A DNA stretch of 64,000 bases, from assembly GCF_900089495.1 (NCBI RefSeq), contig NZ_LT605203.1, positions 3,997,427 to 4,061,426 on the forward strand. The letters run 5' to 3'. Source of the stretch: Thiomonas sp. X19. Lineage in GTDB: Bacteria > Pseudomonadota > Gammaproteobacteria > Burkholderiales > Burkholderiaceae_C. The position numbers were made by a program, and so were the translations under genes. Below the pieces are notes generated by a model. That model was not told the origin of the DNA and did not search any database. It saw nothing but the letters and a program-made list of their open reading frames with translations. Below are positions 44,703-52,878 of the stretch, one piece after another. Position 1 is the first letter of the stretch. Every line of letters begins with the position of its first letter.

Positions 44703-44861
44703 GAGGGTGTGAATGAATCCGGCGTGGCCGAGCAGGGCGCCCAAATGGTTCCAATCAAGGCGCCAAGCACAGCCGTGCCTGACGGCACGGCGCGCATTGG
44801 CAACGCCGAGTGGGGCCGTTTAGGTGCGATGAGCGGGCATGGCGGATTTGTTCACACCCTC
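44703..44861. repeat. 159-base MITE-like element with terminal inverted repeats
   Basis: The left end GAGGGTGTGAATGAATCCGG and the right end (complement GAGGGTGTGAACAAATCCGC) pair over about 27 bases with few mismatches. The core codes for nothing apparent. The right end touches the ATP-grasp stop codon, so the element sits inside the operon. Confidence 0.6.
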
Positions 44862-46310
44862 TCAATCCTGCAGCACCCAGGTGTCCTTGGTGCCGCCGCC
44901 CTGGCTGCTGTTGACCACGAGCGAGCCGTCCACCAGGGCCACGCGGGTGAGGCCTCCGGGCACCATGCGGATGGTGGAGCCCTGCAGCACATAGGGGCGC
45001 AGGTCCACATGGCGCGGCGCCACGCCCTCGTCCACCAGTGTGGGGCAGGTGGACAGCGCCAGCGTGGGCTGGGCGATGTATTTGTCCGGCTTGGCGCGGA
45101 TGCGTTCGGCGAAGGCCTCGCGTTCCTTCTGGCTGGCCTTGGGGCCGATGAGCATGCCGTAACCGCCCGCGCCCTGCGCCTCTTTCACCACCAGCTCGGC
45201 CAAGTGGGCCAGCACATGGGCGCACTGCTTCGGGTCGCTCAGGGTGTAGGTGGGCACGTTGGGCAGGATGGCGTCTTCGTCCAGGTAGTAGCGGATCATG
45301 GCCGGCACATGGGGGTAGACCGATTTGTCGTCGGCCACACCCGTGCCCACGGCGTTGGCCAAGGCCACGTTGCCGGCGCGGATGGCCTCGAACAGCCCCG
45401 GCACGCCGAGCATGGAGTCGGGGCGGAAAGCGCGCGGATCGAGGAAGTCGTCGTCGATGCGGCGGTAGATCACGTCCACCCGCTGCGGCCCGCGGATGGT
45501 CTTCATGTAGAGGAAGCCGGCGTCGACGAACAGGTCCTGCCCCTCCACCAGCTCGGCGCCGATGCTCTGCGCCAGGAAGGCGTGCTCGAAGTAGGCGCTG
45601 TTGAATGGCCCGGGCGTGAGCACCACCACGGTGGGGTCGTCGGTGTGGCTGGGCGCCAGTTCGCGCAGGGTGAGGTCGAGCAGATCGGGGTAGTTGCCGA
45701 TGGGCGCGACGCGGTGGTACTCGAACAGATCGGGCGCCAGCCACGACAGGATGCGCCGGTTTTCCAGCATATAGCTCACGCCGGAAGGCACGCGCAGGTT
45801 GTCTTCCAGCACGTGGAACTCCTGCTCGCCGGTGCGCACCAGGTCGATGCCGCAAATGGCGCCGTACACCCCGCGCGGCACCTTCACGCCCTTCATGCCG
45901 GCGCGGTACTGCGAGTTGTCGAGAATGCCATCGGCCGGCACCACCTTGTCCCGGATGATGCGCTGCGGGCCATAGATGTCGGCCAGGAACAGGTTCAGCG
46001 CCTGCACCCGCTGCGCTAGCCCGCGCTGCAGATACGCCCATTCGGCGGCGGTGATGATGCGCGGAATGATGTCGAAGGGAATGGCGCGCTCGGTGCCACC
46101 GCCCTCGCCGTACACGGCGAAGGTGATGCCCTCGCGGTAGAACGCCAGCCGCGCCTCCTCCTGCTTGGCGGCCAGCGCGGGCATGCCGGTGTCGCGCATC
46201 CAGCGCGTGAGCCGGGCCCACGCCGGACGAGCTGCATCCGCAGCGGCCGGGTCATCGAAGCCGTTGCACTCGGAATAGGCCCGCATCATCGCCTCGCTCG
46301 CTGTCTCCAT
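44862..46310 (-). CDS. circularly permuted ATP-grasp enzyme of the Anbu cluster
   Basis: The 482-residue protein (DUF404/DUF407) is an ATP-grasp ligase with permuted motif order. Visible blocks are YGEGGGTERAIPFDIIPR, NLFLADIYGPQRIIRD, VLTPGPFNSAYFEHAFLA, GTGVADDKSVYPHVPAMIRYYL and YGMLIGPKASQKER. It should form an amide or peptide bond using ATP. The start at 46310 (METASEAMM) is chosen, with 46289 (MMRAYSE) as an alternative. It heads the cluster with the alpha-E and Anbu genes. Confidence 0.9.
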   Translation of the reverse strand: METASEAMMRAYSECNGFDDPAAADAARPAWARLTRWMRDTGMPALAAKQEEARLAFYREGITFAVYGEGGGTERAIPFDIIPRIITAAEWAYLQRGLAQRVQALNLFLADIYGPQRIIRDKVVPADGILDNSQYRAGMKGVKVPRGVYGAICGIDLVRTGEQEFHVLEDNLRVPSGVSYMLENRRILSWLAPDLFEYHRVAPIGNYPDLLDLTLRELAPSHTDDPTVVVLTPGPFNSAYFEHAFLAQSIGAELVEGQDLFVDAGFLYMKTIRGPQRVDVIYRRIDDDFLDPRAFRPDSMLGVPGLFEAIRAGNVALANAVGTGVADDKSVYPHVPAMIRYYLDEDAILPNVPTYTLSDPKQCAHVLAHLAELVVKEAQGAGGYGMLIGPKASQKEREAFAERIRAKPDKYIAQPTLALSTCPTLVDEGVAPRHVDLRPYVLQGSTIRMVPGGLTRVALVDGSLVVNSSQGGGTKDTWVLQD

Positions 46311-46500
46311 ACAGGCAACCAGCAAGCCCCATGCCAGGCCGGCATGATCTGCCGGCACCGCTTTGGTGCGGCCAGAGTCTGGGCTGCTTGGGCGGCCCCG
46401 GGGCATGCACCGGCATGGCGCCTGCCGCTTGCGCCGGTCCGCTCCATCCAGTCGCTCGGAGGCTGCCGGCTCGCAGGCCGGCAGGCCCTTCGCGCGGCGC

Positions 46501-46524
46501 GCAAACGTGCTCAAGCACGTTTGC
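46501..46524. terminator. perfect hairpin downstream of the Old Yellow Enzyme gene
   Basis: GCAAACGTGC and GCACGTTTGC pair perfectly around TCAA, 10 bases after the 46535 stop. No T-run follows, so termination is uncertain; it may be an mRNA-end stabiliser. Confidence 0.4.
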
Positions 46525-46534
46525 TGGTCCGCGC

Positions 46535-47650
46535 TCAGCGTTGGCCGATGTGGGCGTTGGTGAACACGCCGCGTGCGGCGCGTGGTTCACTGCGCCAATA
46601 CTGTGCGGGGGCCGTGACGCTGGCACCGAGCGACGCGGCGGCATGCCACGGCCAGCGCGGGTTCCACAGCATGGCGCGGGCCAGGGCGACGAGGTCGGCG
46701 CTACCGTCCTGCACCAGCGCCTCGGCCTGTTGCGCTTCGGTGATGAGGCCCACCGCCATGGTGGCAAGCCCCGTGGCCTGGCGAATGGCGCGCGCCAGCG
46801 GCACCTGGTAGCCGGGGCCGACTGGAATGCGCTGCAGCGGCGAGATGCCGCCGGACGAGACGTCGATCCAGTCGCAGCCGCGCTGCTTCAGGGCCGCGGC
46901 GAAACGCAAGCTCTGCTCCAGGTCCCAGCCGCCCTCGACCCAGTCGGTCGCGGAGAGGCGCACGCCGAGTGCCACCGTTGCCGGCAGCGCGGCGCGCACG
47001 GCGTCGAACACCTGCAGTGGAAAGCGCATGCGGTTGTCCAGGCTGCCGCCGTAGGCATCGTCGCGCTGGTTGGCCAGCGGCGAGAGAAATTCGTGCAGCA
47101 GATAGCCATGAGCGGCATGCAGTTCCACCGCCTGCAGGCCCAGGCGGGCTGCGCGCTGCGCGGCGTCGACAAAGGCCTGGCGGATGCGCGCCAAGCCCGC
47201 CTCGTCCAGCGCCGCGGGAGGCGCTTCATGCGCCCCATGGGGGATGGCCGAAGGCGCCACCGCGGCCCAGCCGCCTTCGGACAGCGCCAGTTGCTGACCA
47301 CCGTCCCAGGGCCGCGCGCTGGACGCCTTGCGCCCGGCGTGGGCGAGCTGGACGGCGATGGGCATGGTGCTGAAACCGCGCACGTCGGCCAGCACCGCGG
47401 CCAGCGCACGTTCGTTCGCCTCCGAGTACAGGCCCAGGCAACCGGGTGTGATGCGCCCGATGGCCTCGACCGCCGTGGCTTCGATGAACAGCAGGCCGGC
47501 CCCGCTTTGCGCCATCTGCCCCAGATGCACGCGATGCCAGGCGGTGGCGCAGCCATCATCGGCGCTGTACTGGCACATGGGGCTGACGACGATGCGATTG
47601 GCAAGCCCGAGGGGGCCGAGTTGGAAGGGCGAGAACAGTTGGCTGGACAT
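46535..47650 (-). CDS. NADH:flavin oxidoreductase, Old Yellow Enzyme family (NamA/YqjM type)
   Basis: The 371-residue FMN enzyme reduces activated alkenes. It shows NRIVVSPMCQYSADDG (the Cys typical of the YqjM branch), VQLAHAGRKAS, the catalytic HxxH-like pair in ELHAAHGYLLHEFLSPLANQR, and the FMN-binding RAMLWNPRWPWHAA. The start at 47650 gives the canonical N-terminus MSSQLFSPFQLGPL; upstream in-frame codons run into a decayed gene. Confidence 0.92.
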   Translation of the reverse strand: MSSQLFSPFQLGPLGLANRIVVSPMCQYSADDGCATAWHRVHLGQMAQSGAGLLFIEATAVEAIGRITPGCLGLYSEANERALAAVLADVRGFSTMPIAVQLAHAGRKASSARPWDGGQQLALSEGGWAAVAPSAIPHGAHEAPPAALDEAGLARIRQAFVDAAQRAARLGLQAVELHAAHGYLLHEFLSPLANQRDDAYGGSLDNRMRFPLQVFDAVRAALPATVALGVRLSATDWVEGGWDLEQSLRFAAALKQRGCDWIDVSSGGISPLQRIPVGPGYQVPLARAIRQATGLATMAVGLITEAQQAEALVQDGSADLVALARAMLWNPRWPWHAAASLGASVTAPAQYWRSEPRAARGVFTNAHIGQR

Positions 47651-47829
47651 AGGGCTGGAACGTGATGGCAGAGGGTTGCGAGCGGTTGCAGCGCTGGACG
47701 CGGGATTCGGGCGGAGGATGGGCGACGGCAGACACCACCCCTGCACTGGTGGCTGTATTGTCCACATCCCGCGCAGGGTCTGCAGGCCAGCGGGAATGTG
47801 GAGAGTGGCGGCAGGCAGAGGCCACCGCG

Positions 47830-48234
47830 AGCACCCGCACGGGGGATCAAGGCGCGGCGCAGCATGGCGGCGTTGTCGGCCTTGACCTCGAGCAGCAGAT
47901 GATCGACGACTTGATGCGTGCGCACGTCGTCGATATCCGCTTGCAGATCGATGATCAGATCGCTCACCTTGCGCAACTGGCCCACGACCACATAGTCGAC
48001 GCCGGCCTGCGCGCAAAGCCTGGTTCACCTCGCCCGGCAAGGCCAGCAACGCGCGTTGCTGAGCAGCCACGACGGCCGGCCGCTGGTCGGCGGAGCCGTC
48101 GAACAAGTCGAAGGGCATGACCGTGATGGATGGCTTGCTCGGCAAGTTTGCCACCTGGACTTGAGGGCCGGGGCGCCAAGCAGGATCAAAGCCGACAAGC
48201 CAGGCTGCAGCACGCGCAGCAGTTGCCGTCGCAC
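47830..48234 (-). pseudogene. decayed DUF2380-like exported protein gene
   Basis: Three frames together give one protein: a signal-like stretch RRQLLRVLQPGLSALILLGA, then KPSITVMPFDLFDGSADQRP, then VDYVVVGQLRKVSDLIIDLQ and VKADNAAMLRRALIP. The last part resembles the C-terminal block of DUF2380/DUF3280 periplasmic proteins. At least two shifts separate the pieces. The family match is from memory and moderate. Confidence 0.45.
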
Positions 48235-48785
48235 CCCGGCCAGAGCTTGGCCCGCGCCCGCGCGGCATGGGTGGGCACAGCTTGGGTTGGCGCGGCCCGC
48301 GCGGTGCAAGGGGAATGGTCCCGGTGCATGGTGGCCTCCGTTGTCAGTCATGTCGTTGCGTCGGCGTCATTCATCGCCCGCCGCGTCGAGCCGGAACCGA
48401 ATCCAGAGTTTCAGCTTTCTACTCTACTTTGCCAGCAGCTTCAAGGACAGCTGGATCGTGCGCTTTCACAGCCGCGCCGAACTGGCGCACGCACCGCCTG
48501 GGCATCCTCACACCCCGAACGAAATGACAGCCTGCAAGACAGGCCAGCCCAAGCGTGACATCGTGTCGGACTTGTCGCATCATCCAGCCCATCCTTGTTG
48601 AAAGCGCCCCCCAGGCTGCGGCCTTGCGGCATCTCCCCGCGGGGGGGGGGTGCGCATGGCCTCGGCGCATACTCTGCGCTGGGCCCGCCGAGAAGACTTG
48701 GAGCGGCGCGGCGTTTTCACATGCGTTCTCCCGCATCCTCCGGGGTGTTCTTGGCCCCTGTCGGGGCCGTTTTTGCGTGTATGCC
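48235..48785. other. 551-base intergenic region before the AroB-like gene
   Basis: No convincing gene is seen. It contains a ten-G run near 48643, a small ATGCG/CGCAT hairpin at 48721-48735 and a T-tailed terminator at 48753-48774. Confidence 0.5.
48753..48774 (+). terminator. intrinsic terminator just upstream of the AroB-like gene
   Basis: GGCCCC and GGGGCC pair around TGTC and are followed by GTTTTT. It ends 11 bases before the next start codon, so it is either the end of an unseen upstream transcript or a leader attenuator. Confidence 0.65.
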
Positions 48786-49697
48786 ATGACTTACGAAAAA
48801 ACTGCTGCCGGACGTCTGACACTGGCCAACCGCCAGTCGGACCTGCCCCGCCCTCTGCGCACGCTGCTGTTGCTGGTGGACGGCGCCTGGAGCGAGGCCG
48901 AATTGCTGGGCATGCTGGGCGCAAGCGGGCTCGACTCCCAGGCCTTCGCCAAGCTGCTCGAACGCGGCCTGATCCAGACGGTGCCGACGCAGGCGTCAGC
49001 CGCAGTCGCGCCGGCGTTGACGGCCCGCGCCGATGCCCGCGCGCCCGCCGCCGCACCCGAGCCCAAGCCGGCGCCGCGGCGCACGGCCTTTGCCAAGCTG
49101 GGCCAGGGGCTGCGCGCCGCGCTGGAATCACGCTCCGATTCGCCACGCGAAATTTCAGCCGGCCTGGCCGAAATCATCAAGTGCGCCGCCATCGCCGACC
49201 CGGAACTCTTCGCCTGGCTGGAGCGCCACGTCGACGACTTGCGCGCACCACAGCAGCATGCCGTGCAACGAATCCAGCAGTTGCGCGACCAGATCGAGGC
49301 CGAGGACCGGCAGCAGCACCGCTCGCCATCGCCACTGGACTTTGGCATGGCGCTGGGCCATGTGGTCGAGTCCGTGCTCGGCTTCGGGCGCTACCTGCAT
49401 GGCGAGGCCATCGGCCTGGGCATGCTGCTGGCGGCGGACCTGGGGCAGTCGCTGGGGGTGCAAAGCGCCGAATCGGCCGAGCGCCTGCGCCGCCTGCTGC
49501 AGAGTGCCGGGCTGCCGATGACGCCGCCGCGGGCGCCGACCGCCCGCTGGCTGGAGCTGTTGCCGCTGGATGGCGAGACGGGTGCCAAGCACATGCGCTG
49601 CGTGTTGTTGAGCGAATTGGGCGCGCCGCTGAATCAGGCCGTGCCAGGCGAGCAGGTGCTGCAGGCGCTGGAGCGCAGCGGGGCACTGGCGGCCTGA
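48786..49697 (+). CDS. fusion of a small regulator-like domain with a degenerate AroB C-terminal domain
   Basis: The 303-residue protein has an N-terminal segment (about 1-60; LPRPLRTLLLLVDGAWSEAELL) like domains found in response regulators of Burkholderiales. A Pro/Ala linker follows, then about 195 residues like the C-terminal half of 3-dehydroquinate synthase: SPREISAGLAEIIKCAAI and FGRYLHGEAIGLGMLLAADL. The metal-ligand motif NxGHTxGHAxE reads DFGMALGHVVES, so the first His and the Asn are lost, and the NAD-binding half is absent. It is most likely a non-catalytic protein with a new role. Confidence 0.75.
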   Translation: MTYEKTAAGRLTLANRQSDLPRPLRTLLLLVDGAWSEAELLGMLGASGLDSQAFAKLLERGLIQTVPTQASAAVAPALTARADARAPAAAPEPKPAPRRTAFAKLGQGLRAALESRSDSPREISAGLAEIIKCAAIADPELFAWLERHVDDLRAPQQHAVQRIQQLRDQIEAEDRQQHRSPSPLDFGMALGHVVESVLGFGRYLHGEAIGLGMLLAADLGQSLGVQSAESAERLRRLLQSAGLPMTPPRAPTARWLELLPLDGETGAKHMRCVLLSELGAPLNQAVPGEQVLQALERSGALAA

Positions 49698-50524
49698 GGC
49701 CACGGCAAGCCCTGAGTGAGGCCGTGTAGGTCAGACTGTCAGCGGCTCTGAACGCTCAAGCGCGTGCTGGCCTTGGTCGCGTTGATCGCCGAATCCATCG
49801 CCATCCTGCTGGGACAGCGGCTGCTGAAGTAGCACCCGGGGCAGTTCGGGTGAAGGGGCTGGCGCGCAGCCAGCCTGGGGTTCACGCCCAGCCCTGCCTG
49901 CCGTGCGGACAGCGTCATGCCATGCGCCTCACCCCAATAACTCCTGGCTTGGAGCCACCCCAGGGCCGGGCGTCGGCTCAGACCCGGCAATCCAGCGCGC
50001 GCGCCAGCCCGATATCCCGGCATGTTCCATGAGCCGACCCTGCATCGGTGGATGCAACTCTGCCAAAAGACGCAAACACCGCAAATCCCGTTGCCAAATG
50101 GATCAGTATTCGGATAGGATCAAGCAAGCGTGGCAAAGAGCAAGAAGGTTAGGGAGACACGATGCTGTCGCCCTAAAACACGTTAGCTGTCAGTGAGAGA
50201 TCTTCCGGTACTGGTCCGCGCACACTTCGTTTGCGGTCAGCCTTTCTGTCTCGTCTTGCGCGCAAAATGCAGTTCGGCCCGCTCCATCCAGTCCTGGCAG
50301 CCTAGGTGCAGCTTCAGAGGCGCTTAAGACGGTGGGGCCAGAATGCAAAGGTCTGTCCTGCCTGCTGACAAGACCACCGCCGGCGCGGTAGCACGGCGCC
50401 GGCGGTGGTCCTACACTCGAATGGTGCTCTGCACCAAAACACAGGCGTGCAGTGCTCCACGCACCGGCGAGCGCTATCCGGCGCGTCGGGCCTCGATTCG
50501 AACCAACCCAAACCGGAGATTCCC
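49698..50524. other. 827-base gap without a recognisable gene
   Basis: A short + strand frame (49755-49832) reads TLKRVLALVALIAESIAILL then GQRLLK and stops, perhaps the end of a lost membrane or transposase gene. A stretch at 50166-50188 resembles the tail of a class 1 attI site. A long perfect hairpin lies at 50373-50411. Nothing else is evident. Confidence 0.5.
50373..50411. repeat. 15-base-pair perfect inverted repeat upstream of bdhA
   Basis: GACCACCGCCGGCGC and GCGCCGGCGGTGGTC flank nine bases. No T-run follows. It is 114 bases before bdhA and could be an operator, an RNA hairpin or a decayed element end. Confidence 0.6.
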
Positions 50525-51322
50525 ATGCAAATCACCCAGACCAGCTTGAAAGGCAAGACCGCCCTCATCACGGGGGCGGCCAGCGGCATTGGCAAGAACA
50601 TGGCGCTGGTGTTCGCCAAGGCGGGCTGCGCGGTGGCGGTGGCCGACCTGAACCAGGACGGCGCCGACGCCACGGTGAAGGAAATCATCGACGCCGGCGG
50701 CAGGGCGGTGGGCGTGGCGATGGACGTGACCAACGAGCAGCAGGTGAACGCCGGCTTCGACAAGGCGGTGGCGGCGCTTGGGCCGATCGACGTTCTGGTG
50801 TCGAACGCCGGCATCCAGATCGTCAACCCGATCGAGAACTACGCTTTTTCCGACTGGAAAAAGATGCTCGCCATTCATCTCGACGGCGCTTTCCTCACCA
50901 CCAAGGCGGCGCTGAAAAGCATGTATGCCGACAAGCGCGGCGGCGTGGTCATCTACATGGGCTCGGTGCATTCGCACGAGGCCTCGAAGCTCAAGAGCGC
51001 ATACGTGACGGCCAAGCATGGCCTGCTGGGATTGGCGCGGGTGCTGGCGAAGGAAGGCGGCGACAAGGGCGTGCGCTCGCATGTCATTTGCCCCGGCTTC
51101 GTGCGCACGCCGCTGGTGGACAAGCAGATTCCCGAGCAGGCCAAGGAATTGGGCATCACCGAAGACCAGGTGATCAAGAACGTGATGCTGAAGGACACGG
51201 TGGATGGTGAATTCACCACGGTGGACGACGTGGCGCAGGTGGCCCTGTTCCTTGCCGCCTTCCCCACGGCCGCGCTCACCGGGCAGTCGGTCATCGTCAG
51301 CCACGGCTGGTGCATGCAATGA
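50525..51322 (+). CDS. bdhA: 3-hydroxybutyrate dehydrogenase
   Basis: The 265-residue SDR interconverts D-3-hydroxybutyrate and acetoacetate in polyhydroxybutyrate breakdown. It has TGAASGIG for [17 protein letters not shown], the catalytic Ser region [21 protein letters not shown] with Tyr and Lys, and [23 protein letters not shown], a stretch diagnostic of bacterial BdhA. The start at 50525 follows GGAG. It overlaps the patatin gene by ATGA. Confidence 0.93.
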   Translation: MQITQTSLKGKTALITGAASGIGKNMALVFAKAGCAVAVADLNQDGADATVKEIIDAGGRAVGVAMDVTNEQQVNAGFDKAVAALGPIDVLVSNAGIQIVNPIENYAFSDWKKMLAIHLDGAFLTTKAALKSMYADKRGGVVIYMGSVHSHEASKLKSAYVTAKHGLLGLARVLAKEGGDKGVRSHVICPGFVRTPLVDKQIPEQAKELGITEDQVIKNVMLKDTVDGEFTTVDDVAQVALFLAAFPTAALTGQSVIVSHGWCMQ

Positions 51323-52689
51323 GCGCCAAGAGCGAGACTGTCCCAGCGCGCGCACGCACGCCGCGCAAGGCCATCGCTGCGGCCATGGACGCCGCCACGG
51401 TGCCCAAGCCCGAGCAGGCTCCGGTGGTTCAAGGCAAGCGGGCGGTGAAAGCGCCTCAAAAAGCGGCTTCCGCGCCTGCGCGCCGCGTCGGTGCAGCCCT
51501 CGAACAAGCGCAGGCCGAGCTGGCGATCGAGCCCACCGGCTCGAACCCGCTGCTGTCGCGCGTGGCCGCCTACGAGCACATCGCGCTGGTGCTGCAAGGC
51601 GGCGGCGCTTTGGGTGCCTACCAGGCCGGGGTGGTGCAGGGGCTGGCGGAAGCCGGCATCCAGCCCACCTGGGTGGCGGGCATTTCCATCGGCTCCCTTC
51701 ACTGCGCCATCATCGCCGGCAATCCGCCGCACCGACGCGCCGAGCGCCTGCGCGAATTCTGGCACCGCGTCACCCAACCGCCGGTGCTGCCGCCCACGCT
51801 GTGGGAGCAGGAACCCTGGGTGTCGCTGCTGCCGGAGAACGCGCTGCCGTGGATGGCGCCGCTGCAAAGCCTGCGCGCCCTGGCCGAGGGGCAGAAGGGG
51901 TTCTTCGTGCCGCGCGCCCTGCCCGGCATCGGCCCCGACCAGGCCAGCGTCTACGACACCGCGCCGCTGCGCGCCACGCTCGAGGAACTGGTGGATTTCG
52001 ACCGGCTCAACAACGGCGAGATGCGCGTCTCGGTCGGCGCGGTGAACGTGCGCACCGGCAACCTGGAGTATTTCGACACCACCGAGCAGCGCCTGGGTCC
52101 GGAGCATTTCATGGCCTCGGGCGCGCTGCCTCCCGGCTTCCCGGCGGTGCGCATCGGCGACGACCTGTACTGGGACGGCGGCCTGGTCTCCAACACCCCG
52201 CTGACGCAAGTGCTGGGCGGGCACCCGCATGCGCACACCCTGGTGTTCCAGGTGGATTTGTGGAGCGCCCAAGGCGACCCGCCGCGCAATCTGGGCGAGG
52301 TGGGCGAACGGGTGAAGGACATTCAGTACTCCAGCCGCACCCGCGCCGTGACCGACATGCTGGAGCGGGCGCACGAGCAGCGCAGCATTCTGCGCGGCCT
52401 GTTGGCACAAATCCCGCAGACCGGCCGTACCCGCGACCCCCTGTGCAGCCGGGTGGAGGAGATGGCGCGCGACAAGCGCTACAACGTCATCCACCTGATC
52501 TACAAGGACAAGCCCTACGACGGCCAGGACAAGGACTTCCAGTTCGGCCGCGGCACGATGCGCGCCCACTGGAACAGCGGCCTGCACACGGTGCAACGCA
52601 CCCTCGCCCACACCCATTGGTTCGACCTGCCAAGCGCCAATCGCCCCTTCGTCACGCACGACGTGCATCGGCAAGACTCGGCAGGCTGA
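51319..52689 (+). CDS. patatin-like phospholipase family protein
   Basis: The 456-residue serine hydrolase has the oxyanion stretch [13 protein letters not shown], nucleophile GISIGSL and the Asp of the dyad in [12 protein letters not shown] basic Ala-rich region (1-75) precedes the domain. A DUF3734-like C-terminal part (from about 330) contains [19 protein letters not shown]. The start overlaps the bdhA stop; such pairs are common in polyhydroxybutyrate-forming betaproteobacteria, so a role at storage granules is likely but unproven. Confidence 0.88.
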   Translation: MSAKSETVPARARTPRKAIAAAMDAATVPKPEQAPVVQGKRAVKAPQKAASAPARRVGAALEQAQAELAIEPTGSNPLLSRVAAYEHIALVLQGGGALGAYQAGVVQGLAEAGIQPTWVAGISIGSLHCAIIAGNPPHRRAERLREFWHRVTQPPVLPPTLWEQEPWVSLLPENALPWMAPLQSLRALAEGQKGFFVPRALPGIGPDQASVYDTAPLRATLEELVDFDRLNNGEMRVSVGAVNVRTGNLEYFDTTEQRLGPEHFMASGALPPGFPAVRIGDDLYWDGGLVSNTPLTQVLGGHPHAHTLVFQVDLWSAQGDPPRNLGEVGERVKDIQYSSRTRAVTDMLERAHEQRSILRGLLAQIPQTGRTRDPLCSRVEEMARDKRYNVIHLIYKDKPYDGQDKDFQFGRGTMRAHWNSGLHTVQRTLAHTHWFDLPSANRPFVTHDVHRQDSAG

Positions 52690-52694
52690 ACCGC

Positions 52695-52853
52695 TCCCCT
52701 CCCCAACCCTCCCCACGCGTGGGGAGGGGGCTTGACGGTCGCGGTGCGCTTGTTTCCCCTCACACCTTGGGGAGGCCGGGGGCATTCTGGGCGTCGCGCA
52801 GCGGTGTTCTCTCCCCCTCCCACCTCGTGGGGGAGGCCGGGAGGGGGAACCGC
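52695..52853. repeat. dispersed CCTCCCC/GGGGAGG palindromic repeats between two convergent genes
   Basis: Two units (about 52695-52732 and 52812-52853) with CCCTCCCCACGCGTGGGGAG-type arms flank a core with CACCTTGGGGAGG. They fill the gap between the ends of the patatin and rep genes. Confidence 0.75.
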
Positions 52854-52878
52854 CCCCGCGCAACACCACCTCAAACCG

